Source: Aphrocallistes beatrix (lineage: Eukaryota > Porifera > Hexactinellida > Sceptrulophora > Aphrocallistidae). Taken from it: a stretch of DNA of 64,000 nt. The DNA lies in assembly GCA_963281255.1 (NCBI GenBank), contig OY725497.1:682001-746000 (forward strand), written 5' to 3'. Shown piece by piece: positions 33,069 through 42,270 of this stretch (its first letter is position 1; the number at the start of each line of letters is the position of its first letter). Under the pieces are notes generated by a model. It did not search any database and was not told where the DNA came from. It worked only from the letters and a program-made list of their open reading frames with translations. The translations under genes and the position numbers were made by a program.

Positions 33069-35903
33069 TCAAACAATCAACAAATAGTCCGCTAAGCTTC
33101 TCAGAAATTCAGTCCGTCTCCATTGGACTGCTCTAGTTAAAATATCCTCGCTATTGCTCGTATTGAGGTCTGGAGGAATTATACTTAAAGACCCATTGAG
33201 TGCAAAGTTTCGCTTCTTTTGGAAACTAAAATACCCCAAATATTCTAGCACATTTATGTCCCATATATACTTGATGAAGTTGGTAGGAGTTGCAGACTCA
33301 ATGGGCTTATCTTTAAACAGTTCGTTAACAAGGTTCAGTGAGAGTTGGTAGTCTACTGGTCTGAGCAGCTGTGAGAGCAAGAGGGCGTAGCGTGTCTCTC
33401 GCAACATGCTCAGGCAGTCTAGCATGTGTCTTAAACAGGCTTCCGTCCACACGTCAGGGGTAACACCTGCCTCGAAGTAGTTGGTAGCCAGAGCTCCTGC
33501 TTCTATGTACAGCTTGAGTGCCATGTTGTAGTTGAGGTTGTTGAAGAGGTAGTCTGCTTTCGTCAGGAGCCAACTCTGACAGTTGGTCGGGTGTATGGCT
33601 ATGGCGTGGTCAAGAAGGGAGAGGAAGAATCTGCTTACTTGCGAGCGGTCGAGTCGCTCCACATTCGGGATAGCAGCTGGCCAGCAGTTCGTGTGTTCAG
33701 AGCTAATCTCCCATTTTGGATTCTCAAGGAGAGTGACTAGCTTAACGAAGCAGGAGATGGAGAGGGACAGCGGTAAGCGCTCCACAAGGTTGTTGAAGAA
33801 TATCCCTAGTCCAGTTTTTAGTTCGGTATCCTGTTCACGCTGTCCTTCCATGATTCGGAACATCGCGTCAAATATCTGTCTGCCGTGACGCCGCAGCTCA
33901 CTGGACTCCATCAAAGCGAGGCAGCAGTTAGCCAGCCCCGTGGCAAACTTAGCCTGGTCGATTTTGTCTGAGGAGAAGAATTTGTAATCTTTGCAGTTGA
34001 GGAGGAATGCAGCTGTTAGTTGTAAAAGGAGGCCATTCGTGGTTTTGGAAAATGCTTGTTTAGCATTATCGACTAGGCTCTGTGGGAAAGTATACTTGTC
34101 CAGGAGTTTAGCCTGGGAGATCTCAGCCTCTATCTGCACCAGAACGAACTTCTCGTGGATTGGAATTGAGAGATAGGGCTTTAGATTGGCACTCTGACAG
34201 GTGTCAACAGCTGTGCGAAAGTATTTGCAAGCCAATTCCAGGTGCTTGTTGCTCTGTAGAATACTGCCCAAGTGTAGAGCTGCATTAATCCGCGTAAGAA
34301 GAATATGATCAGACACCTGGTCTATTTGTAAGAACGGCTTGTGCGAAACAGTCCACTGCGTCGCGAAATGTTGCGCGTCTGACAACGGCTTGCTACCAAT
34401 CGCAGAAATGAGCTGTGTGAAGAGAGGAATGTCACAGAGGTTGAGTATGTTCCACTGTGTGAGGTAGGCTTGGTGTGTGGGAGAGAGTTTGAGATGGTGA
34501 GGAGGCTTCGAGTGCAACCTTTTGTAGTTGTCCACTGAGAGGGAGGGCAGGTGTGGATGAACCGGGGGATCCGGAAGTGACACCGAGGCGTGCACAGACT
34601 TGTAGATGTAGGAGGGGTCATACACTTCTCTAAGGTCAGGGTACATGTTGGAGAAGAGAAGGTGCGCTAGGTGCAGAGGAAAGGGAGAAGGCTCGTGTGT
34701 GGAATGAGGTCGACCGGGGCTGTCCTTCCTCTTGGAGAAGCCGAGTTTGTTAAGAGTCCGATGGAAGCAATCGAACTCTTCTCTCGAGTTCATCTGCGTG
34801 AAGAGCTGAATGAGAGAGGGGGAGGGGAGGGATAGGGTGTGGCACTTGATCGCGGCTAGCAGAGACAGCTTCCACTGAACCTCTTCAGGAGAGGTGTCAA
34901 GTTTCGAACGCTTCGAGCTAGGAACGCCATCCGTCTTAGCTCGGGGGCGATTGAAAGGTTGCGTTTTTACAGAGATGGCCAATATCCGGTGATAGAATCC
35001 CTTCGAGAGTTGAGCCGTCATGTACGGTTTCGAGATGAGGTCTAGGATGGGAGGGAATGCTGGGGAGAGCAGTAGATGTTCCAAATGCCATCTCTGTTCT
35101 AAGATCTTACTTGTCTCTTCTGAAGAGAGGAGCAGAGTTGAGTCAAGGAAAGCTTGCAGCTGCTGAGAATTTATCCACAGCATCGTAACCTTAGCATCCC
35201 TGGTTCCTCTGTGAGAGAACAACTCAGAAGATTTGGAGAAGTGAGTCAATGCTTGAGTGTAGTTCATCTGATGGAATGAATACCTCCCTAGCTCGAAATG
35301 GGTCTGAGTGAGTAGAGTGCTTATGGAGAGAGGCTTGCTTTCTGGAGGTGTCAGGAAGGGAGTGGATGGGAGGATGTCTTTCTTCAGCGTGAGGAGGAAG
35401 TGGAGGAAGGAGTTGGCGCTCTCTGTCGGGAGGTCGTTGTAAAACGATTTTATCTCCATCCGCTTGCAAGGCCCGTCTCTGCTCGAGAGTGTAGACACGA
35501 GTCGGATAACCCAACAGCTGTGGAGGAATTGCGCAACCAACTGGTCGTGTGACAGAGAGTCTAGAGAGGAGGGGTCCAAGTCAGGGGTAAGGGGTAGCCG
35601 CCGGTTTAGCACCGTCATGAGTTGGTGCTGTAGTGGGATTGATATGTGCTGGTCCAATTCCGGTAGCGACCATCTGAAGTGCTGGCAGGTTATCTTGAGT
35701 GAGAGCTCAGCCAGACGGAGGGAGTATTGGGAGTCCTTGAGGAGGCTGTCTTCTTCTTGCTTCATCAGTCTCTGAAGAAACGCGACCAGGAGTTCGCCAG
35801 GCTTGGGATGCGAGGAAGGAGACGTGGAGTAGTCGAGCAGGTACTCGTCCAGGTCTGCAGTTTTCAACAGGAAGTCGTACCATGTCACTACCTGAGACGA
35901 CAT
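33069..35903 (-). CDS. INTS8: Integrator complex subunit 8
   Basis: This 944-residue intronless protein compares with 995 aa in human INTS8. INTS8 helps recruit PP2A to the Integrator complex at paused RNA polymerase II. The helical-repeat protein starts with WYDFLLKTADLDEYLLDYS, matching the human WFEFLLEESLLEKHL. The C-terminal third matches well: SEHTNCWPAAIPNVERLD, SWLLTKADYLFNNLNYNMAL, LYIEAGALATNYFEAGVTPD, YIWDINVLEYLGYF and AVQWRRTEFLRSLADYLL (human QRRKKKFLQAMAKLYF). TPR-like repeats occur at about 190-260 and 520-620. The gap to METTL15 is 169 bp on the same strand. Confidence 0.92.
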   Translation of the reverse strand: MSSQVVTWYDFLLKTADLDEYLLDYSTSPSSHPKPGELLVAFLQRLMKQEEDSLLKDSQYSLRLAELSLKITCQHFRWSLPELDQHISIPLQHQLMTVLNRRLPLTPDLDPSSLDSLSHDQLVAQFLHSCWVIRLVSTLSSRDGPCKRMEIKSFYNDLPTESANSFLHFLLTLKKDILPSTPFLTPPESKPLSISTLLTQTHFELGRYSFHQMNYTQALTHFSKSSELFSHRGTRDAKVTMLWINSQQLQAFLDSTLLLSSEETSKILEQRWHLEHLLLSPAFPPILDLISKPYMTAQLSKGFYHRILAISVKTQPFNRPRAKTDGVPSSKRSKLDTSPEEVQWKLSLLAAIKCHTLSLPSPSLIQLFTQMNSREEFDCFHRTLNKLGFSKRKDSPGRPHSTHEPSPFPLHLAHLLFSNMYPDLREVYDPSYIYKSVHASVSLPDPPVHPHLPSLSVDNYKRLHSKPPHHLKLSPTHQAYLTQWNILNLCDIPLFTQLISAIGSKPLSDAQHFATQWTVSHKPFLQIDQVSDHILLTRINAALHLGSILQSNKHLELACKYFRTAVDTCQSANLKPYLSIPIHEKFVLVQIEAEISQAKLLDKYTFPQSLVDNAKQAFSKTTNGLLLQLTAAFLLNCKDYKFFSSDKIDQAKFATGLANCCLALMESSELRRHGRQIFDAMFRIMEGQREQDTELKTGLGIFFNNLVERLPLSLSISCFVKLVTLLENPKWEISSEHTNCWPAAIPNVERLDRSQVSRFFLSLLDHAIAIHPTNCQSWLLTKADYLFNNLNYNMALKLYIEAGALATNYFEAGVTPDVWTEACLRHMLDCLSMLRETRYALLLSQLLRPVDYQLSLNLVNELFKDKPIESATPTNFIKYIWDINVLEYLGYFSFQKKRNFALNGSLSIIPPDLNTSNSEDILTRAVQWRRTEFLRSLADYLLIV

Positions 35904-36498
35904 CTTTGAACGAAGATGAAGTCTAAATTGCCGAGCTATTGAGAGCTATTGAAAAAACACGTGTTTGACTCCCGAGATGAAATGCGAAAAATGGTCGAAA
36001 AATTGATGAAAAGTGGACAAAAATTGGATAAAAGTGGAATTGTTATACGGTAACAGGGCCGGCGGTGTCCTGGTTGTCCGGACACCCCCTGCCTCCTATT
36101 TTATCTAATTGTACAGTATGTATCCTCCAAAAATGGACACCCAATTTCAGAGAAATCCCTCTTAGGACACCCACTGTCTATAAAGATGGCGCCTGCCATG
36201 AGTAAGTGATAATTATTAGATCACGTACATGTTTTGTCTTGTACTTTTGATAAGTCTCCAGCAACGAAAATTTTTAAAGAGAGCACTTATAACTTATTGA
36301 CACATGCGAGACGATAGATACAAGTAGAGGATTAAGTTCTCTCAGATACTTTACGGCTGAGATAGGGTGTATAGTTCGTAACCCATTATAATTAAGAAAT
36401 AATTTGGTCCAATCTAATTCAATTTATCGAGTACGCTAGTTCGAGTACAAGGGGTAAGTGAATGTAGCAATGTAAGCGGTTACGTAGCTATGCAGAAA
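35904..36498. other. Intergenic region with decayed repeat-like sequence
   Basis: 595 bp upstream of INTS8. It contains several GGACACCC/GGTGTCC motifs in both orientations at 36060-36180, beginning with CAGGGCCGGCGG at 36054. That resembles a hAT-type terminus, but I could not find a matching opposite end. Otherwise nothing recognised. Confidence 0.45.
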
Positions 36499-37074
36499 TC
36501 AGATGTGACAGATTTCTAACATGTGTTCCAAGTCGAAATCTGCCCAATCATCCTGTGGCAAATCATCTGGAGGTCCGCACTCAACCTCAAAAAATCCGAT
36601 CTTCTCTTCGATCGGTTTAATTTCAACTGGTTCTGGAGGTGTATGCGTAAATTTAAAATGGGGCGAAGCGATGTTGACTTTGTTCAACTCCTTTATGAAC
36701 TCCAAGTCTTCTGGAGGAGACAGTTTATCTTGTGGTTCTGGGTCCTCTTTCGGCGTCTCTTCTATCTCTGGAAACTCCATGTGCTTGAATAGCTTGAGAT
36801 GATCTGTTTTTATATTTTCTTGTATCTTGTGCATTTCAGAAGTTCTTCTTGAAGTTTTCGTCTTCCTGTTGGACATTTTGACTGTGCGTTTTATAGACTG
36901 AGATAGATCAGGTTTGAGATTGATGTCAGGATTCGTTCTGAGAGCTGAACCAGTATTGCAAATATCTTTCAAGAGTTTCATGGGTGTGCGAAGTACCTCT
37001 TCATGTCCCGGCTTGAAATTAGGTCCACTTATTGAATGTTGGTTCTCTTGGTCGAAATTCTTCACATTAGCCAT
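36499..37074 (-). CDS. Securin-like protein (tentative)
   Basis: This 191-residue intronless hydrophilic protein has a basic middle (SIKRTVKMSNRKTKTSRRTS) and an acidic C terminus (DDLPQDDWADFDLEHML). The N terminus has DQENQ, close to the KEN or KEN-like box of securins (YVDKENG in PTTG1), and RTPMKLL, a possible D-box (RxxL). A central EFPEIEE motif resembles the conserved YPEIEKF segment where human securin contacts the separase active site. Length matches human PTTG1 (202 aa). Securins diverge fast, so this is a pattern match rather than a firm assignment. Confidence 0.5.
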   Translation of the reverse strand: MANVKNFDQENQHSISGPNFKPGHEEVLRTPMKLLKDICNTGSALRTNPDINLKPDLSQSIKRTVKMSNRKTKTSRRTSEMHKIQENIKTDHLKLFKHMEFPEIEETPKEDPEPQDKLSPPEDLEFIKELNKVNIASPHFKFTHTPPEPVEIKPIEEKIGFFEVECGPPDDLPQDDWADFDLEHMLEICHI

Positions 37075-37199
37075 TAGAAAGTAGAATAGATGTCTAATAG
37101 GTGGAATATAAGAAAAATAATGGCTGCGAAGTTTTAGGGAAGACTTAATTTAATGGGAATTTATTATATTTAACATTCAAAACCTACTAGGTTTGTATC

Positions 37200-37404
37200 A
37201 TCATAGCCTACTGCATATAAGGAGTCACATTAACTTGCGGATTTTGGACTAGGGATGCGGTCGAAGATGGTTGAACAAATATATGACCTGCCTAAGCTCA
37301 TTAACGACGCAGAGGCTTTTTTCGTGCTTTTTTTCATGCTTCTTTCGTGCTTTTTTCATGCTTTTTCAAGTTACTGTGAGGACTTATATGCAGTAGGCTA
37401 TGAT
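37200..37404. mobile_element. MITE with 22-bp inverted repeats (205 bp)
   Basis: The ends ATCATAGCCTACTGCATATA plus AG (37200-37221) are the exact complement of 37383-37404, and imperfect pairing continues for about 7 bp. The interior contains a run of CATGCTTTTTTC/CGTGCTTTTTTC repeats (37320-37367). Similar GAAAAAAGCATG repeats are found at 53365-53420. No clear target duplication. Confidence 0.75.
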
Positions 37405-37563
37405 TTCATCTAATGACGAGTGGTATAAATTGATTTGACAGATTTCTTCACACCTCAATATATTCTCAGACAAACACAGGTAGAGCAATTGAATATGTTA
37501 TATGTGTATCGTGTATCTAGATATGTACAAACCTAATCAGTTAAGTGAGAATATATTCGACTC

Positions 37564-38172
37564 TCACATACTAAGCCTACAGTTGTTGTTATCAAGCTGT
37601 GAGTTGGATGCAAATAGTAAAATATCAGCTATATTCCAAGCTGTGGTGGTGAGTGGGAATACGATAGCTGCCAAAGTTGCGATAATGAGAGCTGAGCAGT
37701 GCATGCAGTGAGCTAGAGGACGCCAATTCCTCTTGCTAGAAAGAAACACTGCACAGCCAGAGTAGAAGCAGAGAGTGAAGCAGCCGCAGAGAGGAGAGAG
37801 GAAGAGGATCAGTTGAGGAATGGCAAAGTCGAACCGGTTGATGTAGAAGTTGTCAGCTCCGGTCGTACCCACGAACAGACTGAGGAGGAGGGCGGTGATC
37901 TTACGAGGTGCTGATGACTGGCATTCTCCTAGGGCGGAGGAGTAGGAGTAGCAGGGGCTTGACACGAGGGTACAGGTGTTACTCGATGTGTTCAACTCGA
38001 AACATTCACTTTTGCACTCACACTGTGAACTAGTACAATTGACCAGGGATGTAGAAGTTCCATTCAAACTGAGGGGCAAGCAAACGGTGTCATTAGCACA
38101 TTGAGCAGATGTTGAAATTAGTAGGGACAAGAACTGTACAATCAAATAAACCTTAAACAATCTAAATGCCAT
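37564..38172 (-). CDS. TM2-domain membrane protein
   Basis: A 202-residue intronless protein. The frame extends to 38184 only with a TTG codon, so the start is ATG 38172 (MAFRLFKVYLIVQFLSLLIS), which opens a signal peptide. A Cys-rich ectodomain with many N-glycosylation motifs follows (NDT, NGT, NCT, NTS). The TM2 domain starts at about residue 108: APRKITALLLSLFVGTTGAD then NFYINRFDFAIPQLILFL, with the conserved G-x-x-G-A-D-x-F/Y pattern. A third hydrophobic segment (CSALIIATLAAIVFPLTTTA) is present. TM2D proteins in animals are linked to Notch/gamma-secretase-related functions. The exact TM2D subtype is unclear. Confidence 0.85.
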   Translation of the reverse strand: MAFRLFKVYLIVQFLSLLISTSAQCANDTVCLPLSLNGTSTSLVNCTSSQCECKSECFELNTSSNTCTLVSSPCYSYSSALGECQSSAPRKITALLLSLFVGTTGADNFYINRFDFAIPQLILFLSPLCGCFTLCFYSGCAVFLSSKRNWRPLAHCMHCSALIIATLAAIVFPLTTTAWNIADILLFASNSQLDNNNCRLSM

Positions 38173-38304
38173 TCTTAGGTACAACTATATTAAAATAAAC
38201 GCCACTGAAAATTAATATTACATGATATAGGATTTCATACAACAAAATAGTAACAACTGCACAAAATATAACAAATTTGCAAACAATTGAATTTTCAGAT
38301 TCTA

Positions 38305-39414
38305 TTAAGATTCGGGATTAAACATTTTGACTATCATTTCATGGCAACCCACACACCCGCAAATGGCAGAACCTAACCCGACACCGCACGTAAACTTAGC
38401 AATGGGGTTAGGCACCATGCCCATTGTCGGAATACAACCACCCACGAATGACCCAGCCTTGTAGCCTACCAACCAAAAGAGAAGATACTTCCTCATTCGC
38501 TCACTTGAGATGTTCAATTTGAATCTGAAGAAGGAGTGGACTTTTTCTGCTATCAGCTTATCCAGATGGTGATCCGCGAATCTAACGCGAAAGTCTTCTC
38601 GCACATACCTAACCGTGTCTGCAATTAAGGCTTCAGCTTCTTTCTCCTTTGAAGGCTTAGGTGCTGTGCCCACCGCTTTCTTTTTCTTCACGTCATCAGT
38701 GGGGGTGAACTTGGGAGTGGTAGACGAGACGGGATCTGACGGATATCTGTCAAGGCATCCTTTACACAATCTTCCTGTTGTACTCATTTCCTCTCCACAG
38801 TTTGTACATTTGAGGCAGTTTCTCACACCCGTTCCATCGTCCGCTAACATATCTGTCCCGTCTTGTTTCTCCAGTAGTACCTTTTTACCTATATCAACCA
38901 GGTCTTCTTGCAAACTCGCGAAAATTTCATCTTCTTGGACTAATATTTGTATTTCTTCAAGTGAGATATTCTGCTTTTCTTTCAACACTTTTTCCATAAA
39001 TGTTTCGAACAAGCAGTGGTAGAAAGAGTTAGCAAAATCAATGGTACAAAAGAAAGGTCCTGGATAAACAATTCCAATTTTTTTAACACCGTTTAGGTTA
39101 GCATTCAGCATCCCTCCAGCAAGAGCGAACTTGGTTTTGTTAGTACAAAAGAGGACTGGAACAAAAGTTAAATATTTGTCCAACTTTTCATCTCGAATCG
39201 TAACTACTTTCTCTGATTTAATACTCTTTACTATTGTCAGTATAGTTTTCGCTAATTCATTATTTTCTCTCAGATATTTGTGTAGTAACGTATATTGGTG
39301 GAAATCCTTCGAGATTGGAATGATCAGTGATGAGCAAGTAGCACCCGCGAGATGTTGAATCTGGTGAACTTCTAGTGAGAGTGAAGGTACTTTTGCATAT
39401 CCTGATGCTGCCAT
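38305..39414 (-). CDS. Unrecognised protein with a zinc ribbon
   Basis: A 369-residue intronless ORF with good coding character that I do not recognise. Residues 1-190 look like a mixed alpha/beta domain (QHLAGATCSSLIIPISKDFH, FALAGGMLNANLNGVKKIGI). At about 203-222 is a four-Cys ribbon, CTNCGEEMSTTGRLCKGC. A Lys/Pro/Thr-rich linker (VKKKKAVGTAPKPSKEKEAE) precedes a helical region, and the last 55 residues are hydrophobic and rich in Gly and Cys (LVGYKAGSFVGGCIPTMGM, CGVGLGSAICGCVGCHEM), suggesting membrane association. Neighbours (TM2 protein and LKR) give no functional clue. Confidence 0.7.
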   Translation of the reverse strand: MAASGYAKVPSLSLEVHQIQHLAGATCSSLIIPISKDFHQYTLLHKYLRENNELAKTILTIVKSIKSEKVVTIRDEKLDKYLTFVPVLFCTNKTKFALAGGMLNANLNGVKKIGIVYPGPFFCTIDFANSFYHCLFETFMEKVLKEKQNISLEEIQILVQEDEIFASLQEDLVDIGKKVLLEKQDGTDMLADDGTGVRNCLKCTNCGEEMSTTGRLCKGCLDRYPSDPVSSTTPKFTPTDDVKKKKAVGTAPKPSKEKEAEALIADTVRYVREDFRVRFADHHLDKLIAEKVHSFFRFKLNISSERMRKYLLFWLVGYKAGSFVGGCIPTMGMVPNPIAKFTCGVGLGSAICGCVGCHEMIVKMFNPES

Positions 39415-39918
39415 CAGTGAGTACTCTGCAAGCTGGGTGACACTTGACTAGTCAAATAGTAGAGGAGATTACTTAACTCTTCAACATGTTAGGACGGCCA
39501 AATTATCGATACAAAGTATATGTTTGCGAAACGTATCAATACTCAATATTTGAGCAATAGCTAATAATTAAATGCTAGTTTCTGGGGAATCCTCCCCGTG
39601 ATAGGACAACGTTATATAACATCCCAGGTTTCCACGAATACGGAACGGTAGTCCATGAAGTTTTAATTGCCTCTACCAGTCTACCTGTCCCATCCTGTGC
39701 TTAGTAACTGGCATTCAAGCAAGAATGCTTAGGAAACATTTTATCTTCGTACAGCAGAGCCCTTAATGTAGGTATTATGTATGTATGTACGTATGTAGTA
39801 TATAAAAGAATCAAGCGATTATGAATTGATTTAAAATCGATATAATGGAATACATTGGCATAGAAAACAATACCCATCCATAAAATAACCACTAAAATCA
39901 AAGTGAGCTACTTTGGTA
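39415..39918. other. Intergenic region with TATG microsatellite
   Basis: 504 bp between the zinc-ribbon gene and the LKR stop. A (TATG)n-like simple repeat lies at 39776-39798. I specifically looked for a saccharopine dehydrogenase exon here and found no coding candidate. Confidence 0.55.
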
Positions 39919-41325
39919 CTAAATGTTTCTCAATTTAGTGATGTATGAATAATTTTTCGCTAATTGCCTATCAAAAGTGATAACTGCTGAACGGATGGGA
40001 AGGGCTAGACTTGGATCATCCAGTGAATCCACCTTGGATACCCTCAGCATGTCTGGAATGTGGTACATGAGACTCTCTCCAAAGTGACTCGTAGCCTCAA
40101 TAGGGAGCTGGGTAGGCAAATTGTCAATATTCGAAATTAACATGCCTACCCTTTCGAGATTATCGTGAAACTCTTTTTTACAAGCATCGTATATAGCGAA
40201 TGGCTTATCTAGGGTAGTTAGAGTGCGAGAAATCTCTATAGAACCTTCATAGTCATTCGAAATGTCTGCAATAGCAATCAATCTTCCTCTTTCCTTCTGG
40301 ATAGCCACAAAATCCTGTTCGGTCAAGAGTCGAGGGCATCCTGAGGCCCAGAATACTCCATTAACTAGACATGTGATGTACGGAGCAATCGTTTTATTGA
40401 AGTTTGAAGTGTATTGAGACTGGTTCTGAAGGTAATGCTGTATTCCGAAATCTCCTGAATCTTTGTGCCGGAGATGATGCCCAGCGTTTACGATGGTTCC
40501 ATATAAACGGTTTGGGTCCCCATTCTCTACCACCTCTTTCAGGTCATTCGGGGACACAAACTCATGTGGGAGGAGTTTAAAAACGGACTGTGCACCTTTT
40601 GATACGTTTCCATCTCCTGTGAAACAGAATATCAGCGGGCTCAGGGATGGCGGGATTGCACCGCTGGAGATGTACGGTCCGAGCTGTGAGACTGCAGCTA
40701 GAGCCTGTGGCAGCAGCGGATAGTTGTGTGCTAACCCCACGTGGACCAACGGAGTGTGATGCCCCAAGGCCAACAACCGAATGCCTAACCCGTATATGAT
40801 GTTAATCATGCCACAGATCCCAGCTTCACGGCTGAAAGCCACCATTCTATTCCCACTCTGATCTACAATCATCTCGTAGTCTATAAGCCGTACATTCTGA
40901 CGTATGCACGCATCAAGCAGTGGCATATTCGATGGCTGAGCTTTGATAGTGTGTGAGAACAGTGCGTACGTTTTCCCAGGGATAATCTTATCGACCAGAA
41001 CTTGTTTGACTCCCAGAATGAGGTCAGCTTCGGTCAGATCTTCAGAGAATGTTGCCCCTGACCGCTCGTACTCATACTGAGGGAACACTCGCTTACCTGA
41101 GGGCTGTATCAACACACGGTGTCCTTCTCGTACCAGCTGTCCCACCTGAATGGGCGTGAGTGGGGCCCGTCGCTCCCATAAATAACTCTCCTCTTTCAAA
41201 ATACCGATCACCCCTTTTCTCGGGGTTGAATGGAAAAATTTTGTTGTTTGAGTGGTATTGTTAAATAGGTGGCATATGGACCGTGTACTAAAAAAAGAGG
41301 ATAGCTTTATGGAAGAGAGGGACAT
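39919..41325 (-). CDS. AASS: Stand-alone lysine-ketoglutarate reductase (N-terminal half of AASS)
   Basis: This 468-residue intronless protein contains a mitochondrial-type presequence (residues 1-36, rich in Ser/Arg/Phe with no acids), then the alanine-dehydrogenase-like LKR domain: GVIGILKEESYLWERRAPLT, EADLILGVKQV, TYALFSHTIKAQPSNMPLLD, RLIDYEMIVDQSGNRMVAF, FCFTGDGNVSKGAQSVFKLL (nucleotide-binding region), NGVFWASGCPRLLT and LIAIADISNDYEGSIEIS. It makes saccharopine from lysine and 2-oxoglutarate. Animal AASS is normally bifunctional (about 926 aa, LKR plus saccharopine dehydrogenase). Here the frame stops after LKR, and no dehydrogenase half lies in the 504 bp before the next gene. Confidence 0.92.
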   Translation of the reverse strand: MSLSSIKLSSFFSTRSICHLFNNTTQTTKFFHSTPRKGVIGILKEESYLWERRAPLTPIQVGQLVREGHRVLIQPSGKRVFPQYEYERSGATFSEDLTEADLILGVKQVLVDKIIPGKTYALFSHTIKAQPSNMPLLDACIRQNVRLIDYEMIVDQSGNRMVAFSREAGICGMINIIYGLGIRLLALGHHTPLVHVGLAHNYPLLPQALAAVSQLGPYISSGAIPPSLSPLIFCFTGDGNVSKGAQSVFKLLPHEFVSPNDLKEVVENGDPNRLYGTIVNAGHHLRHKDSGDFGIQHYLQNQSQYTSNFNKTIAPYITCLVNGVFWASGCPRLLTEQDFVAIQKERGRLIAIADISNDYEGSIEISRTLTTLDKPFAIYDACKKEFHDNLERVGMLISNIDNLPTQLPIEATSHFGESLMYHIPDMLRVSKVDSLDDPSLALPIRSAVITFDRQLAKNYSYITKLRNI

Positions 41326-41423
41326 AGGGTGCTAACGTGTAAATTATTCAAGTTTAGATACAACGAAGAATGTAAACAACTAGTTAGCGAAGAGAACATT
41401 CTTAATTAATAGTCCAGCCTATA

Positions 41424-42186
41424 CAGGGTGGCTCATAAGTTCTGATACAAGCTTCGTTAGGTATAAAATGTCTTATACTCAAACAATCTTAGTTACTATG
41501 GTCTTTAGAGATTGTAATTCGAAAATTTTCAATGATTTTAAAAGATTTTTCGAGCCTAAGACCTGGAACTGTGTTTTGTATGGCGAGTTTTATGGGGGGA
41601 AAATGTGTCCTGGCACGCAGCGAAAATCGAGAATCAAGGTCACTGCTTCTGTAAAAAAATGTCTTCATAATCGATGTTCTATGACGATTTAGCACAAAAT
41701 ATTTTTCATTCACCATGGAAATATTTCATAAATCCATTGAATTCATTATCAGAAACAAGATAAAGTTATTATTTCACGAGATGAAATTAGGTACATTTTG
41801 CAAAATCACCTAAAATTGCACTTTTTTTCACATCACCAAAAATCTGATCCAAATGGTTCTCAATATGTACTGATATAAACATCTTATATTTCTAAAAAGT
41901 GTTCGAGAAAAATGTGAGAGCCAATTTTTCCTAGAATTTGAAGACTCTAGAAAGATCATTTGAAAAGCAGTGGGCCCTGATTCTCGATTTTCGCTGCGTG
42001 CTAGGACACATTTTTCCCCCATAAAAATCACCATACAAAACACAGTTCCAGGTATTAGACTCGAAAGATCTTTTAAAATCATTGAAAATATTTGAATTAC
42101 AATCTCTAAAGACCATAATAACTAAGATTGTTTGAGTATAAGAAATTTTATGCCTAATGAAGCTTGTCACAGAACTTATGAGTCTG
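41424..42186. mobile_element. Mariner-like foldback MITE (763 bp) with arms of about 255 bp
   Basis: Starts CAGGGTGGCTCATAAGTTCT and ends with the complement of CAGACTCATAAGTTCTGTGA, with TA on both sides (41422-41423, 42187-42188). The arms stay complementary for about 255 bp, including TTATACTCAAACAATCTTAG and TCGATTTTCGCTGCG motifs. A unique centre (about 41690-41930) separates them. The start resembles mariner/IS630 ends. No transposase is encoded. Confidence 0.82.
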
Positions 42187-42270
42187 TATAAGCCAATTCA
42201 GAAAATTTAAATTTGTATGTATCTTCATTTACTAACTAAACTAAACATCATAAAACACTCAAACAATTCT

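Noticed and set aside
36054..36200. Possible hAT element starting CAGGGCCGGC
   Set aside because: No matching opposite terminal repeat or 8-bp duplication found.
38173..38184. N-terminal extension of the TM2 protein
   Set aside because: It begins at TTG; ATG 38172 opens a typical signal peptide.
39701..39901. Candidate missing saccharopine dehydrogenase exon of the LKR gene
   Set aside because: The frame gives a hydrophobic peptide with no SDH motif and no good splice sites.
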